From assembly GCA_029310945.1 (NCBI GenBank), contig JARJFC010000021.1, positions 7,155 to 71,154 on the forward strand: DNA of 64,000 nucleotides, given 5' to 3'. How positions within the stretch are numbered: position 1 is the stretch's first letter; every line of letters starts with the position of its first letter. The stretch comes from Leptospira sp. 96542. GTDB lineage: Bacteria > Spirochaetota > Leptospiria > Leptospirales > Leptospiraceae. Shown piece by piece: positions 1 through 10,560 of this stretch. The notes beneath the pieces are model-generated. The model saw only the letters and a list, made by a program, of their open reading frames with translations. It had not been told where the DNA came from and ran no database searches. A program made the translations under genes and the position numbers.

Positions 1-1455
1 AGTTAATTTTTTTTGCTCAGAAATGTCTGTCGCAAACTTAATTACTTTATATGGTTTTCCATTTGTATCTAGGATTGGAGTATAAGTTGCCTGTAACCAA
101 ACATCGTTTTTACTTTTATTAATTCGTTTGTATTCACCTGATTGGAATTCACCACGGTTAAGATTACTCCAAAACTGTCTATATTCCTCACTGCTAGCTT
201 CTTCCTTCCCAACAAACATCCTATGGTGTTGCCCTTTAATTTCTGCTAAATCATAACCCATTACATTTAAAAAGTTCTGGTTTGCATATATAATGGTACC
301 GTCCAAATTAAATTCAATTGTTGCCTGGGAACGATTGATAGCCGCTTCATTTGCATTGGTCTCCGTTACGTCAGACCATTCCACCACACTCCCCAATCTT
401 TCTCCGGATTGGGTGATGATTGGGTTTGCAATCAAATTGAATTCGCGATTTCCTATTTTGATGCTGGATCTGAATTCGGATGTGAAGCTTGAGAGTAGTC
501 TTCTTTGGTGGCTCGGGTCTTTATGGAAATGATCTATATTACTTCCCATAAGTTGGTTGAGAGAAAAATTACGCAACTGGCCTTTGATTTCTGATTCTGA
601 TTTTGCAAACATTTCCCGAATGGATTTATTCATGTAAATTACATTTAGGTCACTATCTGCCATCATAATATTAGTGGATACATTGTCCAAGGCAGACTTT
701 ATTCGCAAACTTTTGTTAGATTCCTCCAAAAACTGATTGAGAAGTTCATCTAGTTTTCTAGCCAATTCGCCAAATTCTGATTTGCTTTTGTTACTAAGAC
801 GAATGGTTTTATTGCCATTTATTATTTGTTGCAGATCGTGTAGGATTTTTTGGAGTGGAGCCGCAATTGTTTTTACATTAACAAGAAATAAGATGAATGA
901 TAAAATTGTATAAATCACACCCAAAATAAAAATAATCTGAATGAGTTCTGGGTTTCCTTCGTTTTGCGACGTAGTGTTTATTTGGTCATTTCCAATTAGT
1001 TTAGAAATGTTATCTGAAATTTCCATCCATGTATTCGTGAAAGTATAATTGAAGTTTCCTTTTTTTGCAGCCTCAATGGAAAGATTGGATTCCAAATCAG
1101 ATATTAATTTTTGATTTAGAGTTTCGATGATTTTTAATGTATTTTCATCACGAAGTTGGGATGGTAAGGAATTTAAGGTTTCATTTAATTCTGCAGTTTG
1201 TGATTTGAACTTTTCAAAATCAGCATTCTCAAACGAACCTTTCGATACAAAAGACTGTATCGATTTATTTATTATAGATTCCTTTCCGATCAAATCTCTG
1301 ATGAATTTTCTATTTTCATCTTTGGATTTAGAAATAAATTCATTGTTCTCGTTATTTAGTTTTAATTGCCAAATGATATAGGATGAAGTTAAGGTAACAT
1401 AAAATAAACTAAATACAAAAAAGACAGTTAGTTTGGTAGTGGTGGTGAATTTCAT
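1..1455 (-). CDS. Methyl-accepting chemotaxis receptor with PAS domains, C-terminus outside window
   Basis: The reading frame starts with ATG at 1455 and stays open to the window edge, giving 485 residues. A first membrane segment lies near residues 7-29 and a second near 170-190, enclosing a roughly 140-residue periplasmic helical region. A HAMP-like stretch follows at about 195-245. Two PAS domains then appear, one near 255-350 (reads NIMMADSDLNVIYMN) and one near 370-485 (FNLDGTIIYANQNFL). This order is typical of PAS-containing methyl-accepting receptors that pass redox or small-ligand signals to CheA. The signalling domain must lie beyond position 1. Only 1 nt separates it from the cheA stop, so the two are co-transcribed and the receptor probably works with this CheA. 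A histidine kinase with the same N-terminal layout cannot be excluded, because the output domain is not in view. Confidence 0.75.
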   Translation of the reverse strand, partial: MKFTTTTKLTVFFVFSLFYVTLTSSYIIWQLKLNNENNEFISKSKDENRKFIRDLIGKESIINKSIQSFVSKGSFENADFEKFKSQTAELNETLNSLPSQLRDENTLKIIETLNQKLISDLESNLSIEAAKKGNFNYTFTNTWMEISDNISKLIGNDQINTTSQNEGNPELIQIIFILGVIYTILSFILFLVNVKTIAAPLQKILHDLQQIINGNKTIRLSNKSKSEFGELARKLDELLNQFLEESNKSLRIKSALDNVSTNIMMADSDLNVIYMNKSIREMFAKSESEIKGQLRNFSLNQLMGSNIDHFHKDPSHQRRLLSSFTSEFRSSIKIGNREFNLIANPIITQSGERLGSVVEWSDVTETNANEAAINRSQATIEFNLDGTIIYANQNFLNVMGYDLAEIKGQHHRMFVGKEEASSEEYRQFWSNLNRGEFQSGEYKRINKSKNDVWLQATYTPILDTNGKPYKVIKFATDISEQKKLT

Positions 1456-1456
1456 T

Positions 1457-3607
1457 TTATCCTCTTTTATTCAGCAAAAATTCGGTTTCTAATGCAATTG
1501 TATGATCAAATAATGAATTAACATCAAGAATGAGAGCAAGCGATCCATCGGCAAGTATGCTTGTTCCACTAACTCCCTTCACATGGTGAAAGACGGATCC
1601 CATCGGTCTTATCACTGTTTGGTATTCGCCAAACAATCGATCAACGACAATACCTGCTTTTTTTTCACCATTGCGAACAATGACTATATTTTCTCTCTCG
1701 CCAGATTTTGTATCCTCATTGGACGGAAAATAGTCATTTAAACGTATATACGGAATTAAATTTCCTCGCAAGGCAAAGTATTGGTTGGATTTTGTTTCGT
1801 TTTCTTCACTGAAATCCAAACATTCGAGGATCATCTCCATCGGAATGATATACCGATTTTTTCCGATTCCAACTAAAAAACCATCGATGATTGCAAGTGT
1901 AAGAGGCAGCCTAAGGATGAACTTACTACCTTCATTTTCTTTCGAACGGATACTAATGATCCCTCGGAGTGACTCTATGTTTTTATTGACAACATCAAGC
2001 CCAACACCACGCCCGGAAACGTTCGTCACTTTATCCGCGGTCGAAAAACCAGGATGGAAGAGCAGCTTATATATTTCGTCCTCTGAATCTTGGATGGCTG
2101 CGGTGATGATACCTTTTTCTTTTGCTTTGGACAAAACTTTCTTTTTGTTGATACCAGCTCCGTCATCCGCTACTTCAATCACGATCGAGCCGCCTTCGTG
2201 GTAGGCATTGAGGTGGATAATACCAGCTTTGGGTTTTCCTTTTTTGATACGTTCTTCAGGAGTTTCCATTCCATGATCACATGCATTTCTGATTAAATGG
2301 GTGAGGGGGTCTCCTAATTTTTCAACGATGTTTCGGTCAAGTTCTGTGTCTTTTCCTTCAATGACCAAAGAAATTTCCTTACCTAACTCTTTACTTAAAT
2401 CGCGGATTATCCTTTGGTATTTTTGGAATAAATCTCCGATGGGAACCATCCGGAGTTTGAGAGAAATTTCCCTTACTTCATTCAGGAGTCGCATAACAAG
2501 AATCGATGATTCAATCAGGTTTGGGTCTTCAGTTCCTGTTAATTGCTGATTCATGTTGGCACATGATACTACAAGTTCTCCCACACGATTGATCAAGCTG
2601 TCAATACGTTTGGAATCTACTCTGATTGTAGATTGTTTCGATGTTTGATCTAATTCAGGATTCTTTTGAGGCGAATTTTGTATTTGGTTCAAAGAGGTTT
2701 TAGTGATCGCCACAGTTTCAGAATCATTTTCATTTTTCAATCGTTCAAAATATTCGACCAATTCATTTTCTGATAAGAGACCCATTTCTTTCCAGAGGTT
2801 TCCCAAATAGATTTCTTCCTCTGGCAATTGGGTTGCTAAATCCACTAGTTCACTTACAGAAGAGTTTTTTGGTAGAATGTGTAAAAAGGAATCTGCCTCG
2901 ATGAAACTAAATGCGTTTCGGATTGTATCTAGGGTCTCTCGTGTGTCTAAAACAATTTCGAAACCAAGGTAACATTGTTCGGGATCAAAACTTTGGTTCG
3001 TTTCGAGAAAAGTATCGATTGTTTTTACATACTTGATTTTGCCTAATTTTTTTAAGTAAGAAATAAAGGACATAGGATCAAAACCAAGTAAAAATACATT
3101 CTGGTTCGGCCTGAAGGAAATTAAAACAAAACGAGTACCATTAACATTTTGAACAATGAATTTATCGGATTCAATATTTTCCGATTTGTTCGTATCCTCT
3201 TTTTCGGTTTCTGTATTTTCCTGATTCGTGTATGGGTAAATTTGTTTTAGAATTGATTCACCGAATTCTAATTTTTCCTTTGGAATTGGGCCATTAGTTT
3301 CCGTAGTTACGAGATATGTTAGGTGGTCTTTCGCGGTAAGTAAAATTTCTACAAATTTTTTTTGAAAAGTAATACTTTTTGACCGCAAACCATCTAGTAG
3401 GTTTTCAACAACATGTGTGAATTTGACGGTTGAATCAAATCCAAACATACCCGCTGTTCCTTTGATCGTGTGAGCGGCACGGAAGATTGCATTCAGATCC
3501 TCTTCATTTGGGTTTTGCGATTCAATGCGTAATAGTATATTTTCCATGTCACGGAGTAGTTCTTCCGATTCAACAAGGTAGGCATCAATGACTTCCGATA
3601 AATCCAC
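1457..3607 (-). CDS. cheA: Chemotaxis histidine kinase CheA
   Basis: CheA autophosphorylates on a histidine in its P1 domain and passes phosphate to CheY-type regulators under receptor control. Domains in order are the P1 Hpt domain with His46 in AAHTIKG, a P2-like regulator-binding region around 190-310, the P3 dimerisation helices starting near TIRVDSKRIDSLINRVGELV, the P4 ATPase with the N-box LIRNACDHG and the GRGVGLDVV glycine box, and a C-terminal CheW-like P5. I chose the GTG start at 3607. It overlaps the stop of the STAS gene as TAGTG and begins exactly at the conserved Hpt helix, giving 716 residues. An upstream start at 3772 would add 55 residues read out of frame through the STAS gene. 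The sequence is full length with no missing catalytic residue. Confidence 0.93.
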   Translation of the reverse strand: MDLSEVIDAYLVESEELLRDMENILLRIESQNPNEEDLNAIFRAAHTIKGTAGMFGFDSTVKFTHVVENLLDGLRSKSITFQKKFVEILLTAKDHLTYLVTTETNGPIPKEKLEFGESILKQIYPYTNQENTETEKEDTNKSENIESDKFIVQNVNGTRFVLISFRPNQNVFLLGFDPMSFISYLKKLGKIKYVKTIDTFLETNQSFDPEQCYLGFEIVLDTRETLDTIRNAFSFIEADSFLHILPKNSSVSELVDLATQLPEEEIYLGNLWKEMGLLSENELVEYFERLKNENDSETVAITKTSLNQIQNSPQKNPELDQTSKQSTIRVDSKRIDSLINRVGELVVSCANMNQQLTGTEDPNLIESSILVMRLLNEVREISLKLRMVPIGDLFQKYQRIIRDLSKELGKEISLVIEGKDTELDRNIVEKLGDPLTHLIRNACDHGMETPEERIKKGKPKAGIIHLNAYHEGGSIVIEVADDGAGINKKKVLSKAKEKGIITAAIQDSEDEIYKLLFHPGFSTADKVTNVSGRGVGLDVVNKNIESLRGIISIRSKENEGSKFILRLPLTLAIIDGFLVGIGKNRYIIPMEMILECLDFSEENETKSNQYFALRGNLIPYIRLNDYFPSNEDTKSGERENIVIVRNGEKKAGIVVDRLFGEYQTVIRPMGSVFHHVKGVSGTSILADGSLALILDVNSLFDHTIALETEFLLNKRG

Positions 3608-3978
3608 TAGTTTACCTTTTTTGTTCCGTATCCAAATTCTAATTCTTTCGCGTATTCCTTTTTGACTTTGATTTTGTCGCCAAAGTAAGAAACAAGCCCC
3701 AAAACATCTAAAATTTTTAATACAGGAAGCGAATGGTTTCGCAAATGTAGCGTTAGGTGCTGCTGTAAACATGCCTTTTTGATGTACATAAGCAATTGTA
3801 TACCAGCACTATCGATACGTTGGATGTTTTCTAAATTGAGGATAATGACGGTACCTTTATCAAAATGCCAATGGTTAGAAATTTCCAACCATTGGTTTAC
3901 ATGGGGTGCCGTTAATTTTCCTTCCCAAACAATTTCAGGACCTGAATTTTTACTTTGAATCGTTTGGGAAGGTTCCAT
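3607..3978 (-). CDS. STAS-domain (anti-sigma factor antagonist-like) protein
   Basis: This 123-residue protein is a single STAS domain. The segment ENIQRIDSAGIQLLMYI contains the D-S-A-G motif, and Ser57 is the residue that is phosphorylated in SpoIIAA-type proteins. STAS proteins usually work by partner switching with a serine kinase of the HATPase class. The gene sits between cheY, with a 1-nt gap, and cheA, with a 1-nt overlap, so it is translated as part of the chemosensory operon. The receiver-ATPase protein encoded two genes upstream has the kind of ATPase domain that could be its partner, but that pairing is inference. STAS proteins in chemotaxis clusters are known from other bacteria, and their role there is not well defined. 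Confidence 0.8.
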   Translation of the reverse strand: MEPSQTIQSKNSGPEIVWEGKLTAPHVNQWLEISNHWHFDKGTVIILNLENIQRIDSAGIQLLMYIKKACLQQHLTLHLRNHSLPVLKILDVLGLVSYFGDKIKVKKEYAKELEFGYGTKKVN

Positions 3979-3979
3979 A

Positions 3980-4345
3980 TTACGCTAAGAGTTTCGCAAT
4001 TGTATCCAATAATTCTTCTGGAGAAAAAGGTTTTGTTAACCATGCTTTTGCCCCAGCATCCATACCCATTTGTTTTTTTTCAGGTTGTGATTCTGTTGTC
4101 AGCATGATAATCGGAGTGAATTTGTATTTCGGGTCAGACTTTACTTTTTTGATAAAACTGATCCCATCCATATTGGGCATGTTCATATCCGAAACGATCA
4201 AATCAACATTGTTAGTTTCTAATTGTTTTAAGCCCTCCAAACCATCTCCAGCTTCAATTAAGTCAAAATTTGCATTTTTTAAATGTACGGAGATGATTTT
4301 TCTAAAAACAGCAGAATCATCGATGATAAGAATTTTTTGGTTCAT
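3980..4345 (-). CDS. cheY: CheY-like single-domain response regulator
   Basis: The 121 residues form one receiver domain. Asp9 and Asp10 (IIDD) bind the metal, Asp53 in VSDMNMPNMDG is the phospho-acceptor, Thr83-Thr84 in MLTTES is the switch position, and Lys105 is in TKPF. There is no output domain, so it should act by protein contact like CheY, either at the flagellar switch (FliM is encoded at 30303-31328) or as a phosphate sink. It lies 9 nt after the receiver-ATPase gene and 1 nt before the STAS gene, in one operon with cheA. Leptospires encode several CheY paralogues, so which one drives the motor cannot be told from this window. Confidence 0.88.
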   Translation of the reverse strand: MNQKILIIDDSAVFRKIISVHLKNANFDLIEAGDGLEGLKQLETNNVDLIVSDMNMPNMDGISFIKKVKSDPKYKFTPIIMLTTESQPEKKQMGMDAGAKAWLTKPFSPEELLDTIAKLLA

Positions 4346-4354
4346 TTTTTTTCC

Positions 4355-5641
4355 TCAGTTATTTTGGATGGGTAGAAAGATTTCGGTAATCACACAATTG
4401 GATACTTCTTCCGAAGTATGATCCACGGCATTGCGGATAAAAAACATCCCATGGTGTTTTTGCATAATGAAGTCTACCATGGTTAGCCCCAAACCTAAGC
4501 TAAATGGTTCTTTAGAATAAAAAGATTCCACTGGAGGATGAATACGGTAAAAGGGCTGGATGAGCCTTTTTTCTTCCAATGGAATTTGTTTGGCGTAATC
4601 ATCATCTAACATGTTGTTTTTTAAAGACAAACAAAAGTATCCATCGACAAAAGTAACAAAAATATCAAAATTTGACTTTGGTTGGGAATACTTTAATCCG
4701 TTGATAAACAATTCGTCTATGACAAGAGATAATAATTCTTTGTTGAAAGACAGATTCACAGTGTTTTTAACAACAGGATAGTTAACTTTTATTTGTTTCT
4801 CTTCGATTTCGTTTTCGTATTTTTTTGCCGTTTCTGGTAAAATTGATAGTATAACATCACTTAAACCAGAAACCAATGGAGAATTGTTTTGGATTATATT
4901 CACCGCAATGTTCAGTCCGCGTATCATCGATTTCGCGTGTTTGTTGTTCTCGCATAATAATTCCCAAAAATCTTTATTTATGGAAACAGTGTCATTATCA
5001 GTTTTTTTGCCTTTGTCTAACGAATCGATGAGAGTTGTAATGGCGCCGATTCCAGAGCCTTGTGAAAGAGTAGTTCGAAGGTTTAAAATGGAATGGATGT
5101 CGGAATTGGTCTCTCGTGCCTTTCGATTGGATTCTTTATAATTTAACCACTCAAGTTGGTCTTTTAGTTCTTTCGATTCTTCCGATTCTAGGATTTTCTC
5201 CATTCTCTTTAAATAGACGTATTCAAGAGATTTTTCCAAACGATCGGAAACAATTTCTACATGGAGAGGTTTTAAGAGATAATCATATACCCCAAGTTTC
5301 ATCACCTCAATGATTTGATCAGTTTGGTCTACGGCGGTCTGGACAATGAAAACTGCATTCGGATCGATTCGTTTTGCTTGTTCTATGAAGGTTTTTCCAT
5401 CCATCACAGGCATCATCAAATCCACCAGAAAGAGGCTGTATGGTTTTTTTTGCATCATTTCGAGCGCAATTTGTCCATTGTCAGCTGTTTCTGTAGCCAC
5501 GCCGATCCGGTTGCAGATACCAACGAGGAGTGTTTGATTTTCGATTTTGTCTTCGACAATGAGAATTGGCTCTTTTGGTCGCCTGATGTTCTTTGCCACC
5601 AATGAATCGCCGGACTTTTTTTGAAATAGAGGATCCACCAT
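4355..5641 (-). CDS. Response regulator receiver fused to HATPase-like domain
   Basis: The 428-residue protein opens with a receiver domain at about residues 24-145, with Asp74 in FLVDLMMPVMDG as the phospho-acceptor and a Lys in LLKPL. A coiled-coil linker follows near 145-180 and then a helical region. The C-terminal third resembles a GHKL ATPase: an N-box-like VIDELFINGLKYSQ near 305-320 and a G-box-like SLGLGLTMVDF near 385-395. I see no H-box with a phospho-histidine in the linker, so it is not an ordinary hybrid kinase. It could be a regulated ATPase/serine kinase or a receiver with a degenerate kinase core. It lies in the chemosensory operon, 52 nt after the sensor kinase and 9 nt before cheY, next to a STAS gene. 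A phosphorylation-controlled partner-switch module is a reasonable inference. Confidence 0.75.
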   Translation of the reverse strand: MVDPLFQKKSGDSLVAKNIRRPKEPILIVEDKIENQTLLVGICNRIGVATETADNGQIALEMMQKKPYSLFLVDLMMPVMDGKTFIEQAKRIDPNAVFIVQTAVDQTDQIIEVMKLGVYDYLLKPLHVEIVSDRLEKSLEYVYLKRMEKILESEESKELKDQLEWLNYKESNRKARETNSDIHSILNLRTTLSQGSGIGAITTLIDSLDKGKKTDNDTVSINKDFWELLCENNKHAKSMIRGLNIAVNIIQNNSPLVSGLSDVILSILPETAKKYENEIEEKQIKVNYPVVKNTVNLSFNKELLSLVIDELFINGLKYSQPKSNFDIFVTFVDGYFCLSLKNNMLDDDYAKQIPLEEKRLIQPFYRIHPPVESFYSKEPFSLGLGLTMVDFIMQKHHGMFFIRNAVDHTSEEVSNCVITEIFLPIQNN

Positions 5642-5693
5642 TTGAATTATCGGAAAGTTTCTAACAAGATACGAATGGATTCAATTCCTTTAT

Positions 5694-7301
5694 TTAAATT
5701 TTGGGGATGATGAGAAGAAATTGGCAACCTTTGCCTTCATTTTGCAAAAGAGCTAGAGATCCCCCCATTTTTTCTGCAAGGCCTTTTGAAATTGCGAGCC
5801 CAAGTCCTGCTCCTTCTATATTTCCATGGTCGTGCAAACGAACAAATTTTTGAAAAACCCTTTCCCTGTTTTCGGCGGAGATCCCAGGTCCATCATCTTC
5901 GACGAGGAAATGGACTTCTGTCTCTTGGAAACTAAGCACCAAACGAATCTTTGGCTCTTTTCCAGCATATTTGATGGAGTTTGTGAGCAAATTGAGGATG
6001 ATTTGTTGGATTTTACCTGGATCGCCATTCATCCAGTCTTTATTACCGATAACTTCAAAAATAATATTACCTTGGTTTGGTTGCATCATTGCCTGGACTG
6101 TGTTTTTTGCCGTTAAACATAATTCGATAGGATCGAACCGCAATTGGTAGATGGGTAGTTCACCAGATTCCATTCGTAAAAGTGCGAGGATCTCGTTGAT
6201 CATTTTGAGGAGTTTGGTGCCTGCTTCAAAAATATATTTTAAGTATGTTTTACCTGTTTGGTCATCTTCTGGGAGGTCGATGAGTTTGGAAAAACCAATG
6301 ATGGAATTGAGCGGCGTCCGTAATTCGTGGCTCATCTGGGCTAAGAAGTCTGTTTTGACGCGGAATGCTTTTTCCAATTCCTCTCTGGTTTTGGAGAGAT
6401 CGATTGTCCTTTCGAGAACAAGGGATTCCAAATTGGATTTGTATTTGTTCAATTCATCTTGGTCATCAGACCTCTGGACAAAAAGACCGAGCCACCTTGC
6501 CACTGTTTGGTAGACGAGGACGTTTTCTTTTTCGAAAATGGTTATTTTATGGAAACGTTCAAATCCGAAAATACCTAAAAATTTTTGATCCAGAAATACA
6601 GGGATGAGGAGAACAAGTTCTGTCCCTCGGTCAAAAAACCACTTTTCTTTTTCTAAGGTTTGTTCTTTGGTCAAAAAGATGACCTTTCCTTGTTTTAGTT
6701 TTTCTTTCCAACGCCCGAGACCAATTTCTTTCCAAGGAGAGTTTTCTAGGGATTTAGGTAAAAAGGGTACTGATCCAACTTTCCTTTCATTGGCAAGAAT
6801 TTTGAAATCCAAAACTTCGGAGTCTTGCGTTTTTAGAAAGAATACAGAATCCATTTCTGTAAAATTTAAAAGTTGGTAGAGGGCTTGGGGTAAACTTGTT
6901 TCAAAACTAGAATTTTGGATGAGAATTTGGATGGAAGATGCTACCCCCAGTTCAAAACGCAATCGCCAGGCAATTTCCTCGTCTTGTCTTCTTTTTTCTG
7001 TAATATCTTTAATAAATAAATTAAAATATTCTAATTCCTTGTTTCCATCTGGATAATTAAATTTAGAAAACGAACATTCTAAAAATTGGTTTGGTGGAAT
7101 TTGAAATATTTCTTGGTAAAAATTTGTATCGAGAATCCGACCAAGTAAAAACTTTTGATAGGAAATTTTTGTGGATAACCCTGAGAATTTTGCGTTGTTA
7201 CCTAGTACTTGGATCTCATTGGTATCACGGTGGACAGATATGATGGCATGTCCATACTCTAGTCCATCCATCGCCGCAAATAGTAATTTGGATTTGTCCA
7301 T
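5694..7301 (-). CDS. Sensor histidine kinase (PAS-GAF-HisKA-HATPase)
   Basis: The 535-residue kinase has no clear membrane segment and is probably cytoplasmic. An N-terminal PAS-like region covers about residues 10-110 and ends with IKDITEKRRQDEEI. A GAF-like region follows at about 115-275, then a coiled coil near 280-315. The HisKA domain carries His325 in MSHELRTPLNSIIGF, and the HATPase has the N-box NLLTNSIKYAG, the G1 box VEDDGPGIS and the G2 box GAGLGLAIS. All elements for autophosphorylation are present. It begins 16 nt after the ispH stop and is the first signalling gene of the chemosensory operon. The downstream receiver-ATPase or CheY protein is its likely phosphate acceptor by position. 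The signal sensed is unknown. Confidence 0.88.
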   Translation of the reverse strand: MDKSKLLFAAMDGLEYGHAIISVHRDTNEIQVLGNNAKFSGLSTKISYQKFLLGRILDTNFYQEIFQIPPNQFLECSFSKFNYPDGNKELEYFNLFIKDITEKRRQDEEIAWRLRFELGVASSIQILIQNSSFETSLPQALYQLLNFTEMDSVFFLKTQDSEVLDFKILANERKVGSVPFLPKSLENSPWKEIGLGRWKEKLKQGKVIFLTKEQTLEKEKWFFDRGTELVLLIPVFLDQKFLGIFGFERFHKITIFEKENVLVYQTVARWLGLFVQRSDDQDELNKYKSNLESLVLERTIDLSKTREELEKAFRVKTDFLAQMSHELRTPLNSIIGFSKLIDLPEDDQTGKTYLKYIFEAGTKLLKMINEILALLRMESGELPIYQLRFDPIELCLTAKNTVQAMMQPNQGNIIFEVIGNKDWMNGDPGKIQQIILNLLTNSIKYAGKEPKIRLVLSFQETEVHFLVEDDGPGISAENRERVFQKFVRLHDHGNIEGAGLGLAISKGLAEKMGGSLALLQNEGKGCQFLLIIPKI

Positions 7302-7317
7302 GAATGGACAAATCTAA

Positions 7318-8292
7318 TCAGTAGGATTCTTTGATCAATTCTTTTGGCAGTTTGAAACTCATTGTGTCTTCACGGCTTTCTGGAAATAAAGAAACCTTTG
7401 CATTGGGAAAATGTAAAAGTAATTCTGAAACAATTTCGTCTACAAGGATTTGTGGGCTTGAGGCTCCAGCCGTGATGCCTAAAACCTTAATTTTATTTTG
7501 GATTAAATGTTCAGGGTTTACATCTTCTTTTTTGGAAATTTGAAAACTTGCTGGTTTGGATTTTTGAGCCAATTGACAAAGCCGCACGGAATTAGAAGAA
7601 TTATTGGCACCAATAACAAGAATCGCATCAACCGAATTCAACATAGACTTCACTGCGTCTTGTCTTTCCGTTGTCGCATAACAAATGTCATCTTTTTGGG
7701 GATGTTCCACAAAAGGAAAAACCTCTTCAATTTTTTTGACAATGTTTTTTGTGTCCGTTACGGACAAAGTAGTCTGCATCAGGTATGTGAGTGGTTTGTC
7801 GTTTCTGATGGTTTCTCGTAAGGATTCCACATCCTCCGGGGATTCCACTAGAAACATTTTTGCCTCTCCCATGGTTCCAATGGCTTCGTCGTGACCCTTG
7901 TGGCCAATGTAGATGATTTGATGGCTATCCCTTATATTGCGTGCTTTCCTGTGCACTCTGGTAACCAGCGGGCAGGTGGCATCTCCCACTCGCATTTTAC
8001 GGTCGTTTGCTTCTTTGACAATTTCGGGTGAAACACCATGGGCAGAAAAAATGACAGTGGAACCATCTGGTACTTCGTTTAAGTCGCTAATGAATTGGAT
8101 TCCTTTTTTTTTCATTTCCTCGACAACCCTTTGGTTGTGGACGATTTCCTTCCGGACATAGAGGGGGGTCTCTGGATTTTGTTCGAAAACCGTTTCTACA
8201 TAGGAAATCGCATATTTGACACCGGCACAAAATCCTCGGGGGTTGGCTAAATAGATCGTTTCAAGCACAAGTTTTACCCATTCTTTTTCCAT
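7318..8292 (-). CDS. ispH: 4-hydroxy-3-methylbut-2-enyl diphosphate reductase
   Basis: IspH (LytB) is the iron-sulfur enzyme that makes IPP and DMAPP in the last step of the MEP isoprenoid pathway. The three cluster cysteines are visible: Cys22 in NPRGFCAGV, Cys107 in DATCPLV and Cys204 in DDICYATTERQ. The catalytic Glu is in the HKGHDEAIGTMGE region. The 324 residues match the family length. The ATG at 8292 is followed by an extra leader of about 10 residues before IYLANPRGFCAGV, so an internal start is possible. The gene diverges from flaB and lies 16 nt upstream of the histidine kinase on the same strand. The chemosensory genes may therefore share its promoter, which is probably an accident of position. 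Confidence 0.95.
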   Translation of the reverse strand: MEKEWVKLVLETIYLANPRGFCAGVKYAISYVETVFEQNPETPLYVRKEIVHNQRVVEEMKKKGIQFISDLNEVPDGSTVIFSAHGVSPEIVKEANDRKMRVGDATCPLVTRVHRKARNIRDSHQIIYIGHKGHDEAIGTMGEAKMFLVESPEDVESLRETIRNDKPLTYLMQTTLSVTDTKNIVKKIEEVFPFVEHPQKDDICYATTERQDAVKSMLNSVDAILVIGANNSSNSVRLCQLAQKSKPASFQISKKEDVNPEHLIQNKIKVLGITAGASSPQILVDEIVSELLLHFPNAKVSLFPESREDTMSFKLPKELIKESY

Positions 8293-8399
8293 AAATTGTT
8301 AAGGGACAAATTAAGAAAAGGGGAAGTTCTAATTTTATTCAAAATTTATTTTGATTTCTCTATTATCCTTCGCACTCGTTCGACCGATCCTTATCTTGA

Positions 8400-9344
<945 letters not shown>

Positions 9345-9358
9345 TAGGATAATAGAAG

Positions 9359-9410
9359 TCGCCCGAGTGAGCAGGTGGTTGGGGCTCACAACGGCGGTTT
9401 CTTTATTTTC
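9359..9410 (+). terminator. Rho-independent terminator after flaB
   Basis: An inner stem GTGAGC/GCTCAC is extended by an outer CGCC/GGCG pairing and followed by the T-rich tail TTTCTTTATTTT. It begins about 15 nt after the flaB stop. Confidence 0.7.
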
Positions 9411-9536
9411 GAAATGAAGTTTTTATTTTAAGACTGTTCCTACAAAATTACCTTCTTGTTTCCCCATTAAAACTCCTTTCAATCCAACTTTATCAATTTA
9501 GTTTGACAAAGAGAAAAATCAGTTTTTTTTTATGAT

Positions 9537-10487
9537 ATGAAAAATGTCTTTTTAATCTTTCTCTTTTTTGTCCTTGTTAGTTGCAAAACGGTATCCAATT
9601 TTCAAATCATTGAGAGTGCGAAGGAGAATCCTCGTTGTAAGGTTGGTATATTTTCCGTCGATGATTCAGATTTTTTCATCCAGAGAGGAACAAGTGTACT
9701 TTCTGGTTGTTTTGAAAAACTAGAAAAAACAAAGGCAAGAGTCTCATTTTTATTTTTTCGATCAAAGACAAGCTTACGCGCAAACATCAACTTGACCACA
9801 GGCGAATCAAATACTTCCAGAAGTTATTCCAGAGAAGATGCCTCTGGCAAACTGGACATACGGTTGAATACAAAGGCCACTTTAGAAATTCCTAGTGCTG
9901 ATAAAAAGGGATCCTTTATGTTCAGTTTCCTGTATAAACTGAAAAACAACCAACCTTCCATTGAAATCTATGATGTTACTGAAGATCAAACTTATATACC
10001 AAGGCTTGCTTTCCAGGCAGTGGGTAAGAACGATCTTCCGCGCATCCAAGAATTATTTTCCAATGGCAGTATTGATAAAGAAACTTCCATTATTTTATTT
10101 GATACAAACACTACATACGAAGTAAATTTGTTTCAGAATGCGATGAACACCCATTCAAAACTTGAAGTTATTAAATATTTAATAAAACAAAAAATTGATT
10201 TCAGATTTAAGGATACAATTGGGTTTACCGCATTGACATATGCTGCTTTTCACAATGACTTAGAACTATTAGAATATATTTATTCTCTAAAAAAATGGGA
10301 ATTAAACGAAAAAACAAACCAAGGCGATACGGTTTTACATTGGGCTGCTGCAAACAAAAATCAAGCGATGATTAAGTTTTTGTTGAAAAAAGGAAGTAAT
10401 AAGGATATTAAAAACAACTTAGGTCTAACAGCCTCTGATATAGCAAAAACGAATAACAATTCCGATCTTATGGAATCATTTGAATGA
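9537..10487 (+). CDS. Ankyrin-repeat lipoprotein
   Basis: The first 16 residues form a signal peptide ending in the lipobox LVSC, so Cys16 should be lipidated and the 316-residue protein exported. Residues about 20-155 have no recognisable domain. The C-terminal half carries ankyrin repeats, seen as GFTALTYAAFHNDLELLEYI and QGDTVLHWAAANKNQAMIKFL, preceded by more divergent repeats from about residue 160. Ankyrin repeats mediate protein contacts, and the partner is unknown. The gene stands alone between the flaB terminator and the threonine dehydratase gene, with 73 nt to the latter. Function is not assigned. Confidence 0.8.
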   Translation: MKNVFLIFLFFVLVSCKTVSNFQIIESAKENPRCKVGIFSVDDSDFFIQRGTSVLSGCFEKLEKTKARVSFLFFRSKTSLRANINLTTGESNTSRSYSREDASGKLDIRLNTKATLEIPSADKKGSFMFSFLYKLKNNQPSIEIYDVTEDQTYIPRLAFQAVGKNDLPRIQELFSNGSIDKETSIILFDTNTTYEVNLFQNAMNTHSKLEVIKYLIKQKIDFRFKDTIGFTALTYAAFHNDLELLEYIYSLKKWELNEKTNQGDTVLHWAAANKNQAMIKFLLKKGSNKDIKNNLGLTASDIAKTNNNSDLMESFE

Positions 10488-10560
10488 ACCTAAATAAGAA
10501 TTTTCTCAAAATATAAAAACGAAACTACTAAATGTTCCTATTGTTTTTTTTGTAAATTAA

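Noticed and set aside
3607..3772. Longer CheA start at 3772
   Set aside because: It would read 55 codons out of frame through the STAS gene, whereas the GTG at 3607 overlaps the STAS stop and begins at the Hpt domain.
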